Assembly (NCBI GenBank): GCA_026706595.1
Contig: JAPOYL010000029.1
Span: forward strand, 1 to 42,768
Direction of reading: 5' to 3'
Origin: Gammaproteobacteria bacterium
Lineage (GTDB): Bacteria > Pseudomonadota > Gammaproteobacteria > UBA4575
DNA length: 42,768 nucleotides
Under the pieces are notes generated by a model, which saw nothing but the letters and a program-made list of their open reading frames with translations, was not told where the DNA came from and made no database searches. The translations under genes were made by a program, and so were the position numbers. Shown piece after piece: positions 1 to 8,139 of the stretch. Numbering within the stretch: the stretch's first letter is position 1; each line of letters starts with the position of its first letter.

Positions 1-34
1 ACCCGTTCGAGCACAACAGCCGTACCTTCTACCA

Positions 35-862
35 ATGTCATCAAATATTCACGTGGATCTTGAGTTCCTGTTGCTGGCCGGCACTCTGGTGACCGGCCTG
101 GTCTGGCTGCTCGACCGGTATTACCTGCGCGGTCGGCGGGCTGCAAAGGCGACTGCTTCCGGGGGCCAGGTGACCGCATCCGGAAAGGATTCGCGTGAGC
201 GCGATCCCTGGTTTATCGAGTTCTGCATTTCGTTTTTCCCGATCCTTCTGATCGTGCTGGTGCTTCGCTCCTTCATCGCTGAACCCTTCCGCATCCCCTC
301 AGGTTCCATGATGCCCACCCTGTTGCACGGCGACTTTATCCTGGTGAACAAGTTCAGCTACGGGGTCCGGTTGCCGGTCCTGCACAACAAGATCTGGGAA
401 ACCGGTGAACCACAACGCGGGGACGTTGCGGTGTTCCGTTTTCCGAGCGATCCCTCCGCGGACTACATCAAGCGCATCATCGGCCTGCCGGGGGATTTCA
501 TCGAGTACAGGAACAAGACGATCTTCATCAACCACCGCCCCATGGCGCAGGTCGAAACCGGCGTGTATCACGGGGTCGGTGCCAACAGCGTGATGAACGG
601 CATCCCGATGTACAGTGAGGACCTGCAGGTGCTGACGCACGGTGTGCTGGTCCGTGACCCGAAACGTAACCGGCCGATTGCAGAACACGTTCCTGAGAAC
701 CACTACTTTGTCATGGGAGACAATCGCGACCACAGCAGCGACAGTCGAAGCTGGGGCTTCGTCCCTGAAAAAAACCTGGTGGGCCGGGCCTTTCTGGTGT
801 GGATGAACTGGGACTATGCCGGCAAGAACTTCGACTTCGATCGTATCGGCGAGAAGATCTAG
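35..862 (+). CDS. lepB: Signal peptidase I
   Basis: Membrane-bound serine protease that removes signal peptides from secreted precursors at the periplasmic face of the inner membrane. The 275-residue product has a hydrophobic segment near residues 9-26, a short basic, low-complexity cytoplasmic stretch, a second membrane segment near 61-79, then the catalytic domain. The nucleophile is Ser91 in the box PSGSMMPTL and the general base is Lys146 in YIKRIIGLPGD. The C-terminal family box GDNRDHSSDSR is also present. Two membrane anchors before the Ser box match the enterobacterial topology, although the protein is shorter than E. coli LepB (about 324). It is the first gene of the window; lepA, its usual upstream partner, would lie outside. 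Identity is secure. Confidence 0.97.
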   Translation: MSSNIHVDLEFLLLAGTLVTGLVWLLDRYYLRGRRAAKATASGGQVTASGKDSRERDPWFIEFCISFFPILLIVLVLRSFIAEPFRIPSGSMMPTLLHGDFILVNKFSYGVRLPVLHNKIWETGEPQRGDVAVFRFPSDPSADYIKRIIGLPGDFIEYRNKTIFINHRPMAQVETGVYHGVGANSVMNGIPMYSEDLQVLTHGVLVRDPKRNRPIAEHVPENHYFVMGDNRDHSSDSRSWGFVPEKNLVGRAFLVWMNWDYAGKNFDFDRIGEKI

Positions 863-887
863 CAACACCCCGTTGCAGAGCAGGCAA

Positions 888-915
888 TTGGTCTCCCAGA
901 CCGGGCTGGTATAAA
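888..915 (+). promoter_or_regulatory. Candidate sigma-70 promoter for the rnc operon
   Basis: TTGGTC at 888-893 and TATAAA at 910-915 are separated by 16 bases, with TG at 907-908 forming an extended -10 element. This lies in the unusually roomy 141-base gap between lepB and rnc and would start a leader of about 80 bases before the rnc start. In E. coli the rnc leader is cut by RNase III itself as autoregulation. Here only a short stem (TGCTG/CAGCA near 931-945) is visible by eye. The promoter is inferred from motif match only. Confidence 0.5.
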
Positions 916-1003
916 ATCACCGGCGCGCAATGCTGAATTGCAGCAAGCCATACGTGACCCCGACACCGTGTACGACAGCCCCTGAAGACCGACAGTAAAT
1001 AGA

Positions 1004-1672
1004 TTGCAGCTTACCGACATCCTAGACGAGCCCTTCCAAAGCTCAGACTATTTTCACCAGGCGCTGACCCATCGCAGTGCCGGAGCCCACAACAACGAGA
1101 GACTGGAATACCTGGGCGATGCGCTGCTGGGGTTTTTCATTGCCGAGTGGCTCTTCCTCCGCTACACCGACTGCCCCGAAGGCGACCTGACCCGACTGCG
1201 CGCGCACCTGGTGCGAAAGAAGATGCTGGCCGAGGTCGCACGTGAATGGGATTTTGGCAAGCACATGTCCCTGGGGCCGGGGGTACTCAAGACGGGCGGG
1301 GCACAGCAGGCCTCGATCTTGGCCAATGCGCTTGAGGCTCTGATCGGTGCTGTGTACCTCTCGCAGGGCCTTGAACGGGCTCGAAAGCTCGTCATGGACC
1401 TGTACAGCACGCGGCTCGAGCACATTCCTCCAGTAGAGCAGCTCAAGGATGCCAAGACCAAGCTGCAGGAACTTTTGCAGTCTGAAGGGCTCGATTTGCC
1501 CCGTTACGTTCTGCAGAAGCAGGTCCGGAAATCCGGCGATAAGCTTTTCACGGTCGAATGCATTGTCGCAGGCTGTCGCGAACCGTTCGTGGCCACCAGC
1601 AAGAGCCGGCGCCTGGCAGAACAGGGTGCGGCCCAGCTGGCTCTGACCTACTTGTCCGGACAGGAGTCCTGA
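1004..1672 (+). CDS. rnc: Ribonuclease III
   Basis: Double-strand-specific endoribonuclease that processes rRNA precursors and structured mRNAs in the cytoplasm. The 222-residue protein has the RNase III catalytic domain first: the signature NERLEYLGDALLG near residues 31-43 holds the Glu/Asp metal ligands, and the second acidic cluster is in ALEALIGAVYL. A double-stranded RNA-binding domain follows from about residue 150, ending in SRRLAEQGAAQLAL. The start is TTG at 1004, because an in-frame TGA lies just upstream (983) and later starts would cut into the conserved THRS region. There is no clear Shine-Dalgarno before it. Length is close to E. coli Rnc (226). It heads a tight run with era and recO, the standard gammaproteobacterial order. 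Confidence 0.95.
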   Translation: MQLTDILDEPFQSSDYFHQALTHRSAGAHNNERLEYLGDALLGFFIAEWLFLRYTDCPEGDLTRLRAHLVRKKMLAEVAREWDFGKHMSLGPGVLKTGGAQQASILANALEALIGAVYLSQGLERARKLVMDLYSTRLEHIPPVEQLKDAKTKLQELLQSEGLDLPRYVLQKQVRKSGDKLFTVECIVAGCREPFVATSKSRRLAEQGAAQLALTYLSGQES

Positions 1673-1681
1673 AGGGCCCGC

Positions 1682-2569
1682 ATGTTCGGGGATTCAAAAT
1701 GCGGGTTCGTGAGCATCGTCGGGCGGGCCAATGTCGGCAAGTCCACCCTGTTCAACAAACTGCTCGGCGACCAGCTTTCCGTAACCACCCACAAGCCGCA
1801 CACCACGCGCAATAACATCCGCGGAATCCTGAGCCTCGAGCACTGCCAGCTGGTGCTGGTGGATACACCAGGCGTTCAGCTCAGCCACCGGCGCCTGATG
1901 CACCGGGTGATGCTGAGCAATGCGCTGTCCGCCCTGCAGGAAGTCGATGTGGTGATGATGCTGGTCGAGCCGCATGTCTGGAGCCGCGAGGACGACTACC
2001 TGCTTGAACAGATCGGCCAGATCAAGGCGTCAGTCGTGCTCGTGATCAACAAGGTCGACAGGATCAAGGACAAGTCCGAACTGCTGCCCGTCATCGACGG
2101 GCTGAAGGCCCGGCATGCATTTGACAGCATCGTGCCGCTGTCCGCGTTGCACGATCCGAAGGTCACGGCATTGACGACAGAGCTGTGCAGGTTCTGTCCC
2201 GATTCGGAGTTCCTGTTCCCGCGGGATGTGAAGTGGGACCGTGACGATGCTTTCGTGGTTGCGGAAATCGTGCGGGGTGCGGCCATGGTGCAGTTGCAAA
2301 AGGAACTGCCCTATGTGCTCTATACGGAAATCGAAACCCTTGAATTCACGGAAAGCTTGGTCACTGTCTCGGTCGTCATCTGGGTGGAGAAAGACAGCCA
2401 GAAGCCGATCGTGATCGGGAAGAAAGGTGCCCGGCTGAAGGCCATCGGCGAGCAGGCGCGCCGCCGGCTGGAGCGGGTTTTTCACAGGAAGGTGATGCTC
2501 AGCACCTGGGTCAAGGTCAAGCAGAACTGGCAGGACCTGCAGGGGATCGTCTCCCAGTTCAAGCATTAG
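1682..2569 (+). CDS. era: GTPase Era
   Basis: Essential GTPase that binds the 3' end of 16S rRNA and helps mature the small ribosomal subunit. The 295-residue product has the G domain first: the P-loop GRANVGKST (Ala where most Era proteins have Pro), G2 threonines in KPHTTRNN, G3 DTPG and G4 NKVD. The C-terminal KH RNA-binding domain carries VIGKKGARLKAIGEQARRRLE. The start is ATG, 9 bases after the rnc stop, so co-transcription with rnc is near certain. Length matches the family (about 300). Confidence 0.96.
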   Translation: MFGDSKCGFVSIVGRANVGKSTLFNKLLGDQLSVTTHKPHTTRNNIRGILSLEHCQLVLVDTPGVQLSHRRLMHRVMLSNALSALQEVDVVMMLVEPHVWSREDDYLLEQIGQIKASVVLVINKVDRIKDKSELLPVIDGLKARHAFDSIVPLSALHDPKVTALTTELCRFCPDSEFLFPRDVKWDRDDAFVVAEIVRGAAMVQLQKELPYVLYTEIETLEFTESLVTVSVVIWVEKDSQKPIVIGKKGARLKAIGEQARRRLERVFHRKVMLSTWVKVKQNWQDLQGIVSQFKH

Positions 2570-2582
2570 AAGGCGGCTATCC

Positions 2583-3302
2583 TTGGCAAAAAAAGTACAG
2601 CTGCAACCGGCCTACTGCATGCATGCAAGGCCCTACCGGGAGTCCAGCCAGATCGTGGACATGCTGACTCCGGATCACGGCCTGATCGCGGCGGTGCACC
2701 GAGGCTCGAGAAAGCAGCGCGGCTCCACGCGGCTGCTGTTCACTCCGCTGCTGATCTCGTGGAGTGGCGGCGGCGAGCTGTTCACGCTGACCCACGTCGA
2801 GTCCGAAGGTGCCCGGCATCTCGATTTGCCGGGCATCAGCATCGTTGGCATGTACCTGAACGAGCTGGTTCTGAGGCTGACTCCGAAGTTAAGCCCCAGC
2901 CAGGGCATTTTCGACTTGTACCGGAATGTCGTCATGGCGCTGGGCGAGAATGAAATCCCGTGCGAGAATCTGTTGCGCCTGTTTGAGATCAAGCTGCTGG
3001 AGATGACCGGACATGGCCTGTTGCTGGACCGCGAGGCCGATCACGAGACCGAGATTCAGGCGCATGGCGTTTACCGTTATGATGTGGAGTCGGGTCCGGT
3101 GCCGGTTGACCGGTCCGGGTCCGCATGGAACATCCTGAAGGGAACCACATTGATTGCACTCCAGTCACCGTTGAGCATGAAACACGAATCAAGGGGAGCG
3201 GCCAAGAAATTCATGCGCGGCATGATTGATTTGCATCTTGGCCACCGTCCCTTGCGAAGCCGTGAAATCCTGCAGTTCATCCGAACAGCCCAGCCTGATT
3301 GA
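2583..3302 (+). CDS. recO: DNA repair protein RecO
   Basis: RecF-pathway mediator that loads RecA onto SSB-coated single-stranded DNA and anneals strands during gap repair. The 239-residue product has an N-terminal OB-fold (roughly 1-80, with ARPYRESSQIVDMLTPDHG and the basic GSRKQRGSTR patch) and a helical C-terminal part ending KSRE-like as LRSREILQFI. Length matches E. coli RecO (242). The start is TTG at 2583, 13 bases after the era stop, behind a purine-rich AGAAGGCGG. The zinc-finger cysteines present in some RecO families are not evident, as in enterobacterial RecO. The order era-recO-pdxJ is conserved in gammaproteobacteria. Confidence 0.93.
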   Translation: MAKKVQLQPAYCMHARPYRESSQIVDMLTPDHGLIAAVHRGSRKQRGSTRLLFTPLLISWSGGGELFTLTHVESEGARHLDLPGISIVGMYLNELVLRLTPKLSPSQGIFDLYRNVVMALGENEIPCENLLRLFEIKLLEMTGHGLLLDREADHETEIQAHGVYRYDVESGPVPVDRSGSAWNILKGTTLIALQSPLSMKHESRGAAKKFMRGMIDLHLGHRPLRSREILQFIRTAQPD

Positions 3303-3324
3303 CCCCGTCGACGAGTAATGTCTG

Positions 3325-4059
3325 ATGCCTGCTGAACCCAGAGTACGACTTGGTGTGAACCTTGACCATGTCATGACCATCCGCCAGGCGAGGGGCACGG
3401 CCTACCCGGATCTGCAGGAGGCCATTGTTGCCACAGAACGTGCCGGGGCCGACGGCATCACCATGCACCTGCGCGAAGACCGCCGCCACATTCAGGATGC
3501 TGATGTCTATCTGGCCAAGCGCGTGATCCGGACCAGCATGAACCTGGAGATGGCGGCAACCGAGGAGATGCGCGATATCGCCCTGGACGTGGCACCGCAG
3601 CACTGCTGCATTGTTCCGGAAAAGCGCATGGAACTGACCACGGAAGGGGGACTCGATGTGCTGGCCCACCAGGCGAGGATCACCGACCTTTCAAGAGCAT
3701 TGGGCGAGGCCGGGATCATCGTGTCCCTGTTCATCGAGCCGGATGAGAAAACGGTAGCGGCCGCGGCTGAAGCCGGTGCTGCGGCAGTTGAACTGCATAC
3801 CGGCACGTATGCGGAGGCCAGCGGCAAGGCGCAAAAGGATGAACTGGACAGGATCTGTGCCGCCGCACGCCAGGCGCACGCACTCGGCCTTACCGTCAAT
3901 GCCGGGCACGGCCTGCACCGCGACAATGTTGCGGCCATTGCCGGCATCGAGAACATGCACGAGCTGAACATCGGACACTCGATCGTGGCCGATGCCCTGT
4001 TCATGGGACTGGAGCAGGCCGTGCGGCAGATGAGAGCCGCAATGGATGCGGGCCTTTGA
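3325..4059 (+). CDS. pdxJ: Pyridoxine 5'-phosphate synthase
   Basis: TIM-barrel enzyme that condenses 1-deoxy-D-xylulose 5-phosphate with 3-amino-2-oxopropyl phosphate to make pyridoxine 5'-phosphate, the last ring-forming step of the DXP-dependent vitamin B6 route. The 244-residue product shows the family hallmarks LGVNLDHVMTIRQARGT at the N terminus, HLREDRRHIQD with the catalytic His/Arg residues, the Glu of VELHTG, and the phosphate-binding end NAGHGLH and LNIGHS. Length matches E. coli PdxJ (243). It sits in the conserved recO-pdxJ-acpS order and nearly touches acpS. PLP supplied here is the cofactor of CysM, DapC and the DegT-type aminotransferase in the same window. Confidence 0.96.
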   Translation: MPAEPRVRLGVNLDHVMTIRQARGTAYPDLQEAIVATERAGADGITMHLREDRRHIQDADVYLAKRVIRTSMNLEMAATEEMRDIALDVAPQHCCIVPEKRMELTTEGGLDVLAHQARITDLSRALGEAGIIVSLFIEPDEKTVAAAAEAGAAAVELHTGTYAEASGKAQKDELDRICAAARQAHALGLTVNAGHGLHRDNVAAIAGIENMHELNIGHSIVADALFMGLEQAVRQMRAAMDAGL

Positions 4060-4060
4060 C

Positions 4061-4447
4061 ATGGAACTGATCGGCAGCGGAGTGGATATCGTGGACAACC
4101 GGAGGATCCAGAGGATCTACGGCCGCTACCCCGAGGCCTTCGCACGAAGGATTCTGCATGCCCGCGAACTTGAGGAGTTTTCTGCGGAAGCAAACAAGCC
4201 CCAGTATCTCGCCAGCCGCTTTTCGGTCAAGGAAGCCATCTCCAAGGCGTTTGGGCTCGGCATACGCTCACCGATGTCATGGAGGAACATCTGCATCACC
4301 CATGACGCCCTGGGCAAGCCGGAGGCGCACTTCGAGGAGGTCCTGCGAAGCCATCTCGGGATGGAGGCCTTGCAGGTGTCTGTTAGTATTTCCCATGAGC
4401 AGGACTACACGGTGGCACATGCCATCGCATTTGGTACACGCCCATGA
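4061..4447 (+). CDS. acpS: Holo-[acyl-carrier-protein] synthase
   Basis: Transfers the 4'-phosphopantetheine arm of CoA to acyl carrier protein, activating it for fatty acid and lipid A synthesis. The 128-residue product has the two signature boxes of the AcpS family: GSGVDIVDNRRI with the metal-binding Asp, and ASRFSVKEAISKAFG with the Glu and Lys. I place the start at ATG 4061, which gives the usual short lead before G-x-D-I-V. An alternative ATG at 4046 overlaps pdxJ and adds five residues. The stop overlaps the cysM start as ATGA, suggesting translational coupling. Confidence 0.94.
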   Translation: MELIGSGVDIVDNRRIQRIYGRYPEAFARRILHARELEEFSAEANKPQYLASRFSVKEAISKAFGLGIRSPMSWRNICITHDALGKPEAHFEEVLRSHLGMEALQVSVSISHEQDYTVAHAIAFGTRP

Positions 4448-5340
4448 ATATACCCACGCTTGAAAAATTTGTCGGCAACACCCCGCTGGTTCGACTGCAA
4501 CGGTTGCCGGGGAAGACCTCCAACCGGATTCTGGCCAAGCTCGAGGGAAACAACCCGGCCGGTTCGGTCAAGGACCGCCCGGCGCTCAGCATGATCGTAG
4601 AGGCCGAGCGGCGCGGCGAAATCAAGCCCGGTGATCACCTGATCGAGGCGACCAGCGGCAACACCGGCATCGCGCTTGCCATGGTGGCAGCCATGAAGGG
4701 CTACCGGATGAAACTGATCATGCCCGAGAACATGAGTCTGGAGCGTCGAGCCTCCATGCAGGCATTCGGCGCGGAACTGATCCTGGTGACCGTGGAAGAA
4801 GGCATGGAACGTGCCCGTGACCTGGCCCTGGAGATGCAGGCCCAGGGCGAGGGCAAGGTACTGGACCAGTTTGCCAACCCGGATAACCCGCTGTCGCACT
4901 ACCGCAGCACCGGCCCGGAGGTGTTCGAGGATACCGAAGGCCAGGTCACCCATTTCGTGAGTTCCATGGGGACCACCGGAACGATCATGGGGGTATCCAG
5001 ATACCTGAAGGAAGTCAAACCCGAGATCCAGATCGTCGGGGTCGAGCCTGCCGAGGGATCCAAGATCCCGGGCATTAGAAAATGGCCCGAGGCCTACATT
5101 CCGAAGATATTCGAGGCCAGCGCGGTTGACCGCATGATCGAGGTGACCCAGGCCGAGGCCGAGGCCATGATGCGAAGGCTCGGCCGCGAGGAAGGCATTT
5201 TCTGCGGGGTCTCGTCCGGAGGCGCGGTGGCCGCCGCACTGAGGCTGTCGGAGGAGCTGCACGATGCCGTGATCGTCACCATCATCTGCGACCGGGGGGA
5301 CCGCTACCTGTCCACGGGGCTCTTCTCAGAGGACGCGTAA
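4444..5340 (+). CDS. cysM: Cysteine synthase B (O-acetylserine sulfhydrylase)
   Basis: PLP enzyme that makes L-cysteine from O-acetylserine and sulfide; the CysM isoform can also use thiosulfate. The 298-residue product has the PLP lysine Lys43 in GSVKDR, the substrate loop EATSGNTGIALAM and the phosphate-binding loop GTTGTIMG. Extended near-identity to E. coli CysM, including NNPAGSVKDR, CGVSSGGAVA and ICDRGDRYLSTG, favours CysM over CysK. The start ATG overlaps the acpS stop. Linkage of cysM to the acpS end of this operon is known in several gammaproteobacteria. Confidence 0.95.
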   Translation: MNIPTLEKFVGNTPLVRLQRLPGKTSNRILAKLEGNNPAGSVKDRPALSMIVEAERRGEIKPGDHLIEATSGNTGIALAMVAAMKGYRMKLIMPENMSLERRASMQAFGAELILVTVEEGMERARDLALEMQAQGEGKVLDQFANPDNPLSHYRSTGPEVFEDTEGQVTHFVSSMGTTGTIMGVSRYLKEVKPEIQIVGVEPAEGSKIPGIRKWPEAYIPKIFEASAVDRMIEVTQAEAEAMMRRLGREEGIFCGVSSGGAVAAALRLSEELHDAVIVTIICDRGDRYLSTGLFSEDA

Positions 5341-5352
5341 AAGGATGGATTC

Positions 5353-6126
5353 ATGAACGTTTTTGTTTTTGACGTCGAATCCGTGCCGGATATCGAGTCC
5401 GGCAGGAAAATCCACGACCTGCAGGGGCTGGAGGATGCCGATGTCGTGCGGGCCATGGAGCAACTGCGAAGCCAGCAGACGGGCAACACGTTCATGCCCC
5501 ATTACCTGCAGCGCATCGTCGCCATCTCGGTGGTGCTGAGCACGACCGACGGCGTGCGGGTCTGGTCTTTGGGCTCGCCCGAGTCCGGCGAGAAGGAACT
5601 TCTAGAGCGTTTTTTTGCCGGCCTGGAAAAATACAATCCGACGCTGGTCTCTTGGAACGGCAGCGGCTTCGATCTGCCGGTGATCCAGTTTCGTTCATTG
5701 CTGCATGGGGTCAATGCCCACCATTACTGGCAAACGGGCGATGACGATACGAGCTTTCGCTACAACAACTACCTGAGCCGGTTCCACTGGCGCCACATTG
5801 ACCTGATGGACGTGCTGGCCGGCTATCAGCCGCGCGCGTTTGCCAAGCTCGATCACATCGCAACCATGCTGGGATTCCCCGGCAAGACGGGGATGGACGG
5901 CAGTCAGGTGGGTGCGGCCTGGCTGGCCGGAGAGATCGAGGCGATCCGCAATTACTGCGAAACCGATGCGCTCAACACTTACCTGGTTTACCTGTGTTTC
6001 GAGAAGATGCGGGGCAAGCTTTCACAGGGGGTGTACGAGAGCAGGCTTGAGCAGGTCAGGGCGTCCCTGGCCGAGGCGCAAAAGCCCCATCTGGACGATT
6101 TCCTCAGCCACTGGGCTTCAGACTAG
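5353..6126 (+). CDS. Predicted PolB-like 3'-5' exonuclease (DEDD superfamily)
   Basis: Stand-alone protein resembling the 3'-5' exonuclease domain of family B DNA polymerases. The 257-residue product shows the DEDD motifs in order: Exo I with Asp7 and Glu9 in VFDVESVPD, Exo II in SWNGSGFDLPVI, and Exo III in YCETDALNTYLVYL (YxxxD). There is no polymerase or other domain. Proteins of this type (the DNA_pol_B_exo2 family) are widespread in proteobacteria, but their substrate is not well established; a role in DNA or RNA 3'-end trimming is inference. It lies 12 bases after cysM and is probably its last operon partner. Its 3' end overlaps the convergent dapE by 9 bases. Confidence 0.85.
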   Translation: MNVFVFDVESVPDIESGRKIHDLQGLEDADVVRAMEQLRSQQTGNTFMPHYLQRIVAISVVLSTTDGVRVWSLGSPESGEKELLERFFAGLEKYNPTLVSWNGSGFDLPVIQFRSLLHGVNAHHYWQTGDDDTSFRYNNYLSRFHWRHIDLMDVLAGYQPRAFAKLDHIATMLGFPGKTGMDGSQVGAAWLAGEIEAIRNYCETDALNTYLVYLCFEKMRGKLSQGVYESRLEQVRASLAEAQKPHLDDFLSHWASD

Positions 6127-7245
6127 AAGCTTCTGCAGCACCCGTTCATAGATGGTCGTGAGCTGTTCCAGTTCATCGAGGCCGATGTGCTCATCCGCCT
6201 TGTGGATGCTGGCGTTCACGGGCCCGAGCTCGGCCACCTGCGCTCCGGTCGGCGCAATGAACCGCCCGTCCGAGGTGCCGCCGCTGGTCGACAGCTCCGG
6301 TCGAATCTGGATCGTATCCTCGATCGCCTGTGCACAGGCCTCAACCAACTCCCCGGGCTCACAGTAGAACGGGTTGCCGGACAGGTGCCACGCCAGCGAG
6401 TAGTCCAGGCCATGGCGGTTCAGGATGTCCTGGATCCGGGACTTGATTTCCTCGTCCGTGGTTTCCGTTGAGAACCGCAGGTTCAGTTCAATGCTCAGTT
6501 CTCCCGGGATTACGTTGTGCGCTCCGGTGCCTGCATGGATGTTGGATATCTGCAGGGAGGTAGGTGGGAAGTGCGCATTGCCCGAATCCCAGCGGGTCGA
6601 TACCAGCTCGGCCAGCGCCGGTGCGCATTCGTGAATGGGATTTCTTGCGATCTGCGGGTACGCGACATGGCCCTGGATGCCCGTCACATCCACGGTCGCC
6701 GACAGTGAACCGCGCCGCCCGATTTTCATGGTGTCGCCTGCAGTTTTCAGGCTGCTGGGTTCCCCGACGAGGCACCAGTCGATGACTTCATCTCGTGCCT
6801 GCAATTGCTCGATGACCTTTACCGTACCATCCACGGCCGGCCCCTCCTCGTCACTGGTCAGCAAGAACGCAATGGACCCCGCATGATCCGGGTGTGCGCG
6901 GACGAAGTTCTCGCAGGCCACGGTCATGGCTGCAATGCTGGATTTCATGTCGGCTGCGCCGCGCCCGTACAGGCAGTGGTCGCGGATGACCGGCTCAAAC
7001 GGAGGCGAGCTCCAGCGCGCCTCGGGACCGGGCGGTACGACGTCGGTGTGCCCGGCAAATACCAGCAGGGGCGGCTGGCTGCCGCGGCGCAGCCAGAGAT
7101 TGCTGACTTCACCGAAATTCATGGCCTCGGCCTGAAAGCTACATGCACTGAGGCGCTCGCCGATCAGGGACTGGCAGCCGCAGTCCTGGGGCGTGACCGA
7201 GGGCTGGCGAATCAGTTCTTTCGCAAGTTCAAGGGTTGCAGACAT
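6118..7245 (-). CDS. dapE: Succinyl-diaminopimelate desuccinylase
   Basis: Zinc-dependent amidohydrolase that splits N-succinyl-LL-diaminopimelate to LL-diaminopimelate and succinate in the lysine/peptidoglycan precursor route. The 375-residue product has the M20 peptidase layout: metal ligand His in LVFAGHTDVVPPGP, bridging Asp in YGRGAADMKSSIAAM, catalytic Glu and ligand Glu in TSDEEGPAVDGT, and the lid-domain segment around the mid-region. The final TSGGTSDGRFI and the near-terminal His-Asp-containing HKADEHIGLDEL are also DapE features. Length is exactly typical. It reads toward the exonuclease gene and overlaps it by 9 bases tail to tail. It is followed upstream by dapD on the same strand with a 63-base gap. 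Confidence 0.96.
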   Translation of the reverse strand: MSATLELAKELIRQPSVTPQDCGCQSLIGERLSACSFQAEAMNFGEVSNLWLRRGSQPPLLVFAGHTDVVPPGPEARWSSPPFEPVIRDHCLYGRGAADMKSSIAAMTVACENFVRAHPDHAGSIAFLLTSDEEGPAVDGTVKVIEQLQARDEVIDWCLVGEPSSLKTAGDTMKIGRRGSLSATVDVTGIQGHVAYPQIARNPIHECAPALAELVSTRWDSGNAHFPPTSLQISNIHAGTGAHNVIPGELSIELNLRFSTETTDEEIKSRIQDILNRHGLDYSLAWHLSGNPFYCEPGELVEACAQAIEDTIQIRPELSTSGGTSDGRFIAPTGAQVAELGPVNASIHKADEHIGLDELEQLTTIYERVLQKLLV

Positions 7246-7308
7246 GGCGTGTAGGCATCATGTGCCGGCCCGGTTCACCTGTTGAAGGGCGCATGCCGGG
7301 CGCAGCTC

Positions 7309-8127
7309 TCAGTTCACGGCGCGCAACAGCTCGTTGATGCCCACCTTGCTGAGGGTTTTTTCATCAACCTGCTTGACGATCACGGCACAGTACAGGCTGT
7401 ACTTGCCGTCCTTGGAGGGGAGGTTCCCCGAGACCACCACCGAGCCTGCCGGGATGCGGCCGTAGCTGACCTCACCCGTCTCGCGGTTGTAGATGCGCGT
7501 GCTCTTGCCGATATAGACCCCCATTGAGATGACCGAGCCTTTCTCGACCACCACGCCTTCGACGACCTCGGAACGGGCACCGATGAAACAATTATCCTCT
7601 ATGATCGTAGGTGCAGCCTGCAGCGGCTCAAGCACCCCGCCGATCCCGACCCCACCGGACAGGTGCACGTGCTTGCCGATCTGTGCGCACGAGCCGACCG
7701 TGGCCCAGGTGTCCACCATGGTCCCCGAATCTACATAAGCACCGATGTTGACGTAACTGGGCATGAGCACCACGTCCGGAGCAATGTACGCCCCGTGGCG
7801 GGCCATCGCGGGCGGTACGATCCGCGCACCCTGACCGCGAATCCCGTCCTCATCCATCTGCGAATACTTGCCGGCCACCTTGTCGTAATACTTGGTGAAT
7901 CCTGCATCGATCACCTGGTTCTCGTGGATGCGAAACGAGAGCAGCACCGCTTTTTTGATCCACTCGTGGACCACCCAGTCATCGCCCTGCTTTTCGGCCA
8001 CGCGCAACTCACCGCGGTCCAGCCGCGAGAGCGTGTCTTCAACCGCCTCCCGGGTCCTGGCATCCACCGAAGCGGGCGTGATTTCGGCGCGGCGCTCGAA
8101 GGCCTGCTCTATGATGTCCTGGCTCAT
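7309..8127 (-). CDS. dapD: Tetrahydrodipicolinate N-succinyltransferase
   Basis: Transfers succinyl from succinyl-CoA to L-2-amino-6-oxopimelate, the committed step of the succinylase branch of lysine biosynthesis. The 272-residue protein begins with the N-terminal helical domain ([23 protein letters not shown]) and continues with a left-handed beta-helix of hexapeptide repeats from about residue 105, recognisable in [30 protein letters not shown]. The conserved [18 protein letters not shown] stretch follows. It is close to E. coli DapD (274) in length and order. It lies between dapE and dapC on the same strand. Confidence 0.97.
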   Translation of the reverse strand: MSQDIIEQAFERRAEITPASVDARTREAVEDTLSRLDRGELRVAEKQGDDWVVHEWIKKAVLLSFRIHENQVIDAGFTKYYDKVAGKYSQMDEDGIRGQGARIVPPAMARHGAYIAPDVVLMPSYVNIGAYVDSGTMVDTWATVGSCAQIGKHVHLSGGVGIGGVLEPLQAAPTIIEDNCFIGARSEVVEGVVVEKGSVISMGVYIGKSTRIYNRETGEVSYGRIPAGSVVVSGNLPSKDGKYSLYCAVIVKQVDEKTLSKVGINELLRAVN

Positions 8128-8139
8128 TAGTTTCTTCCT

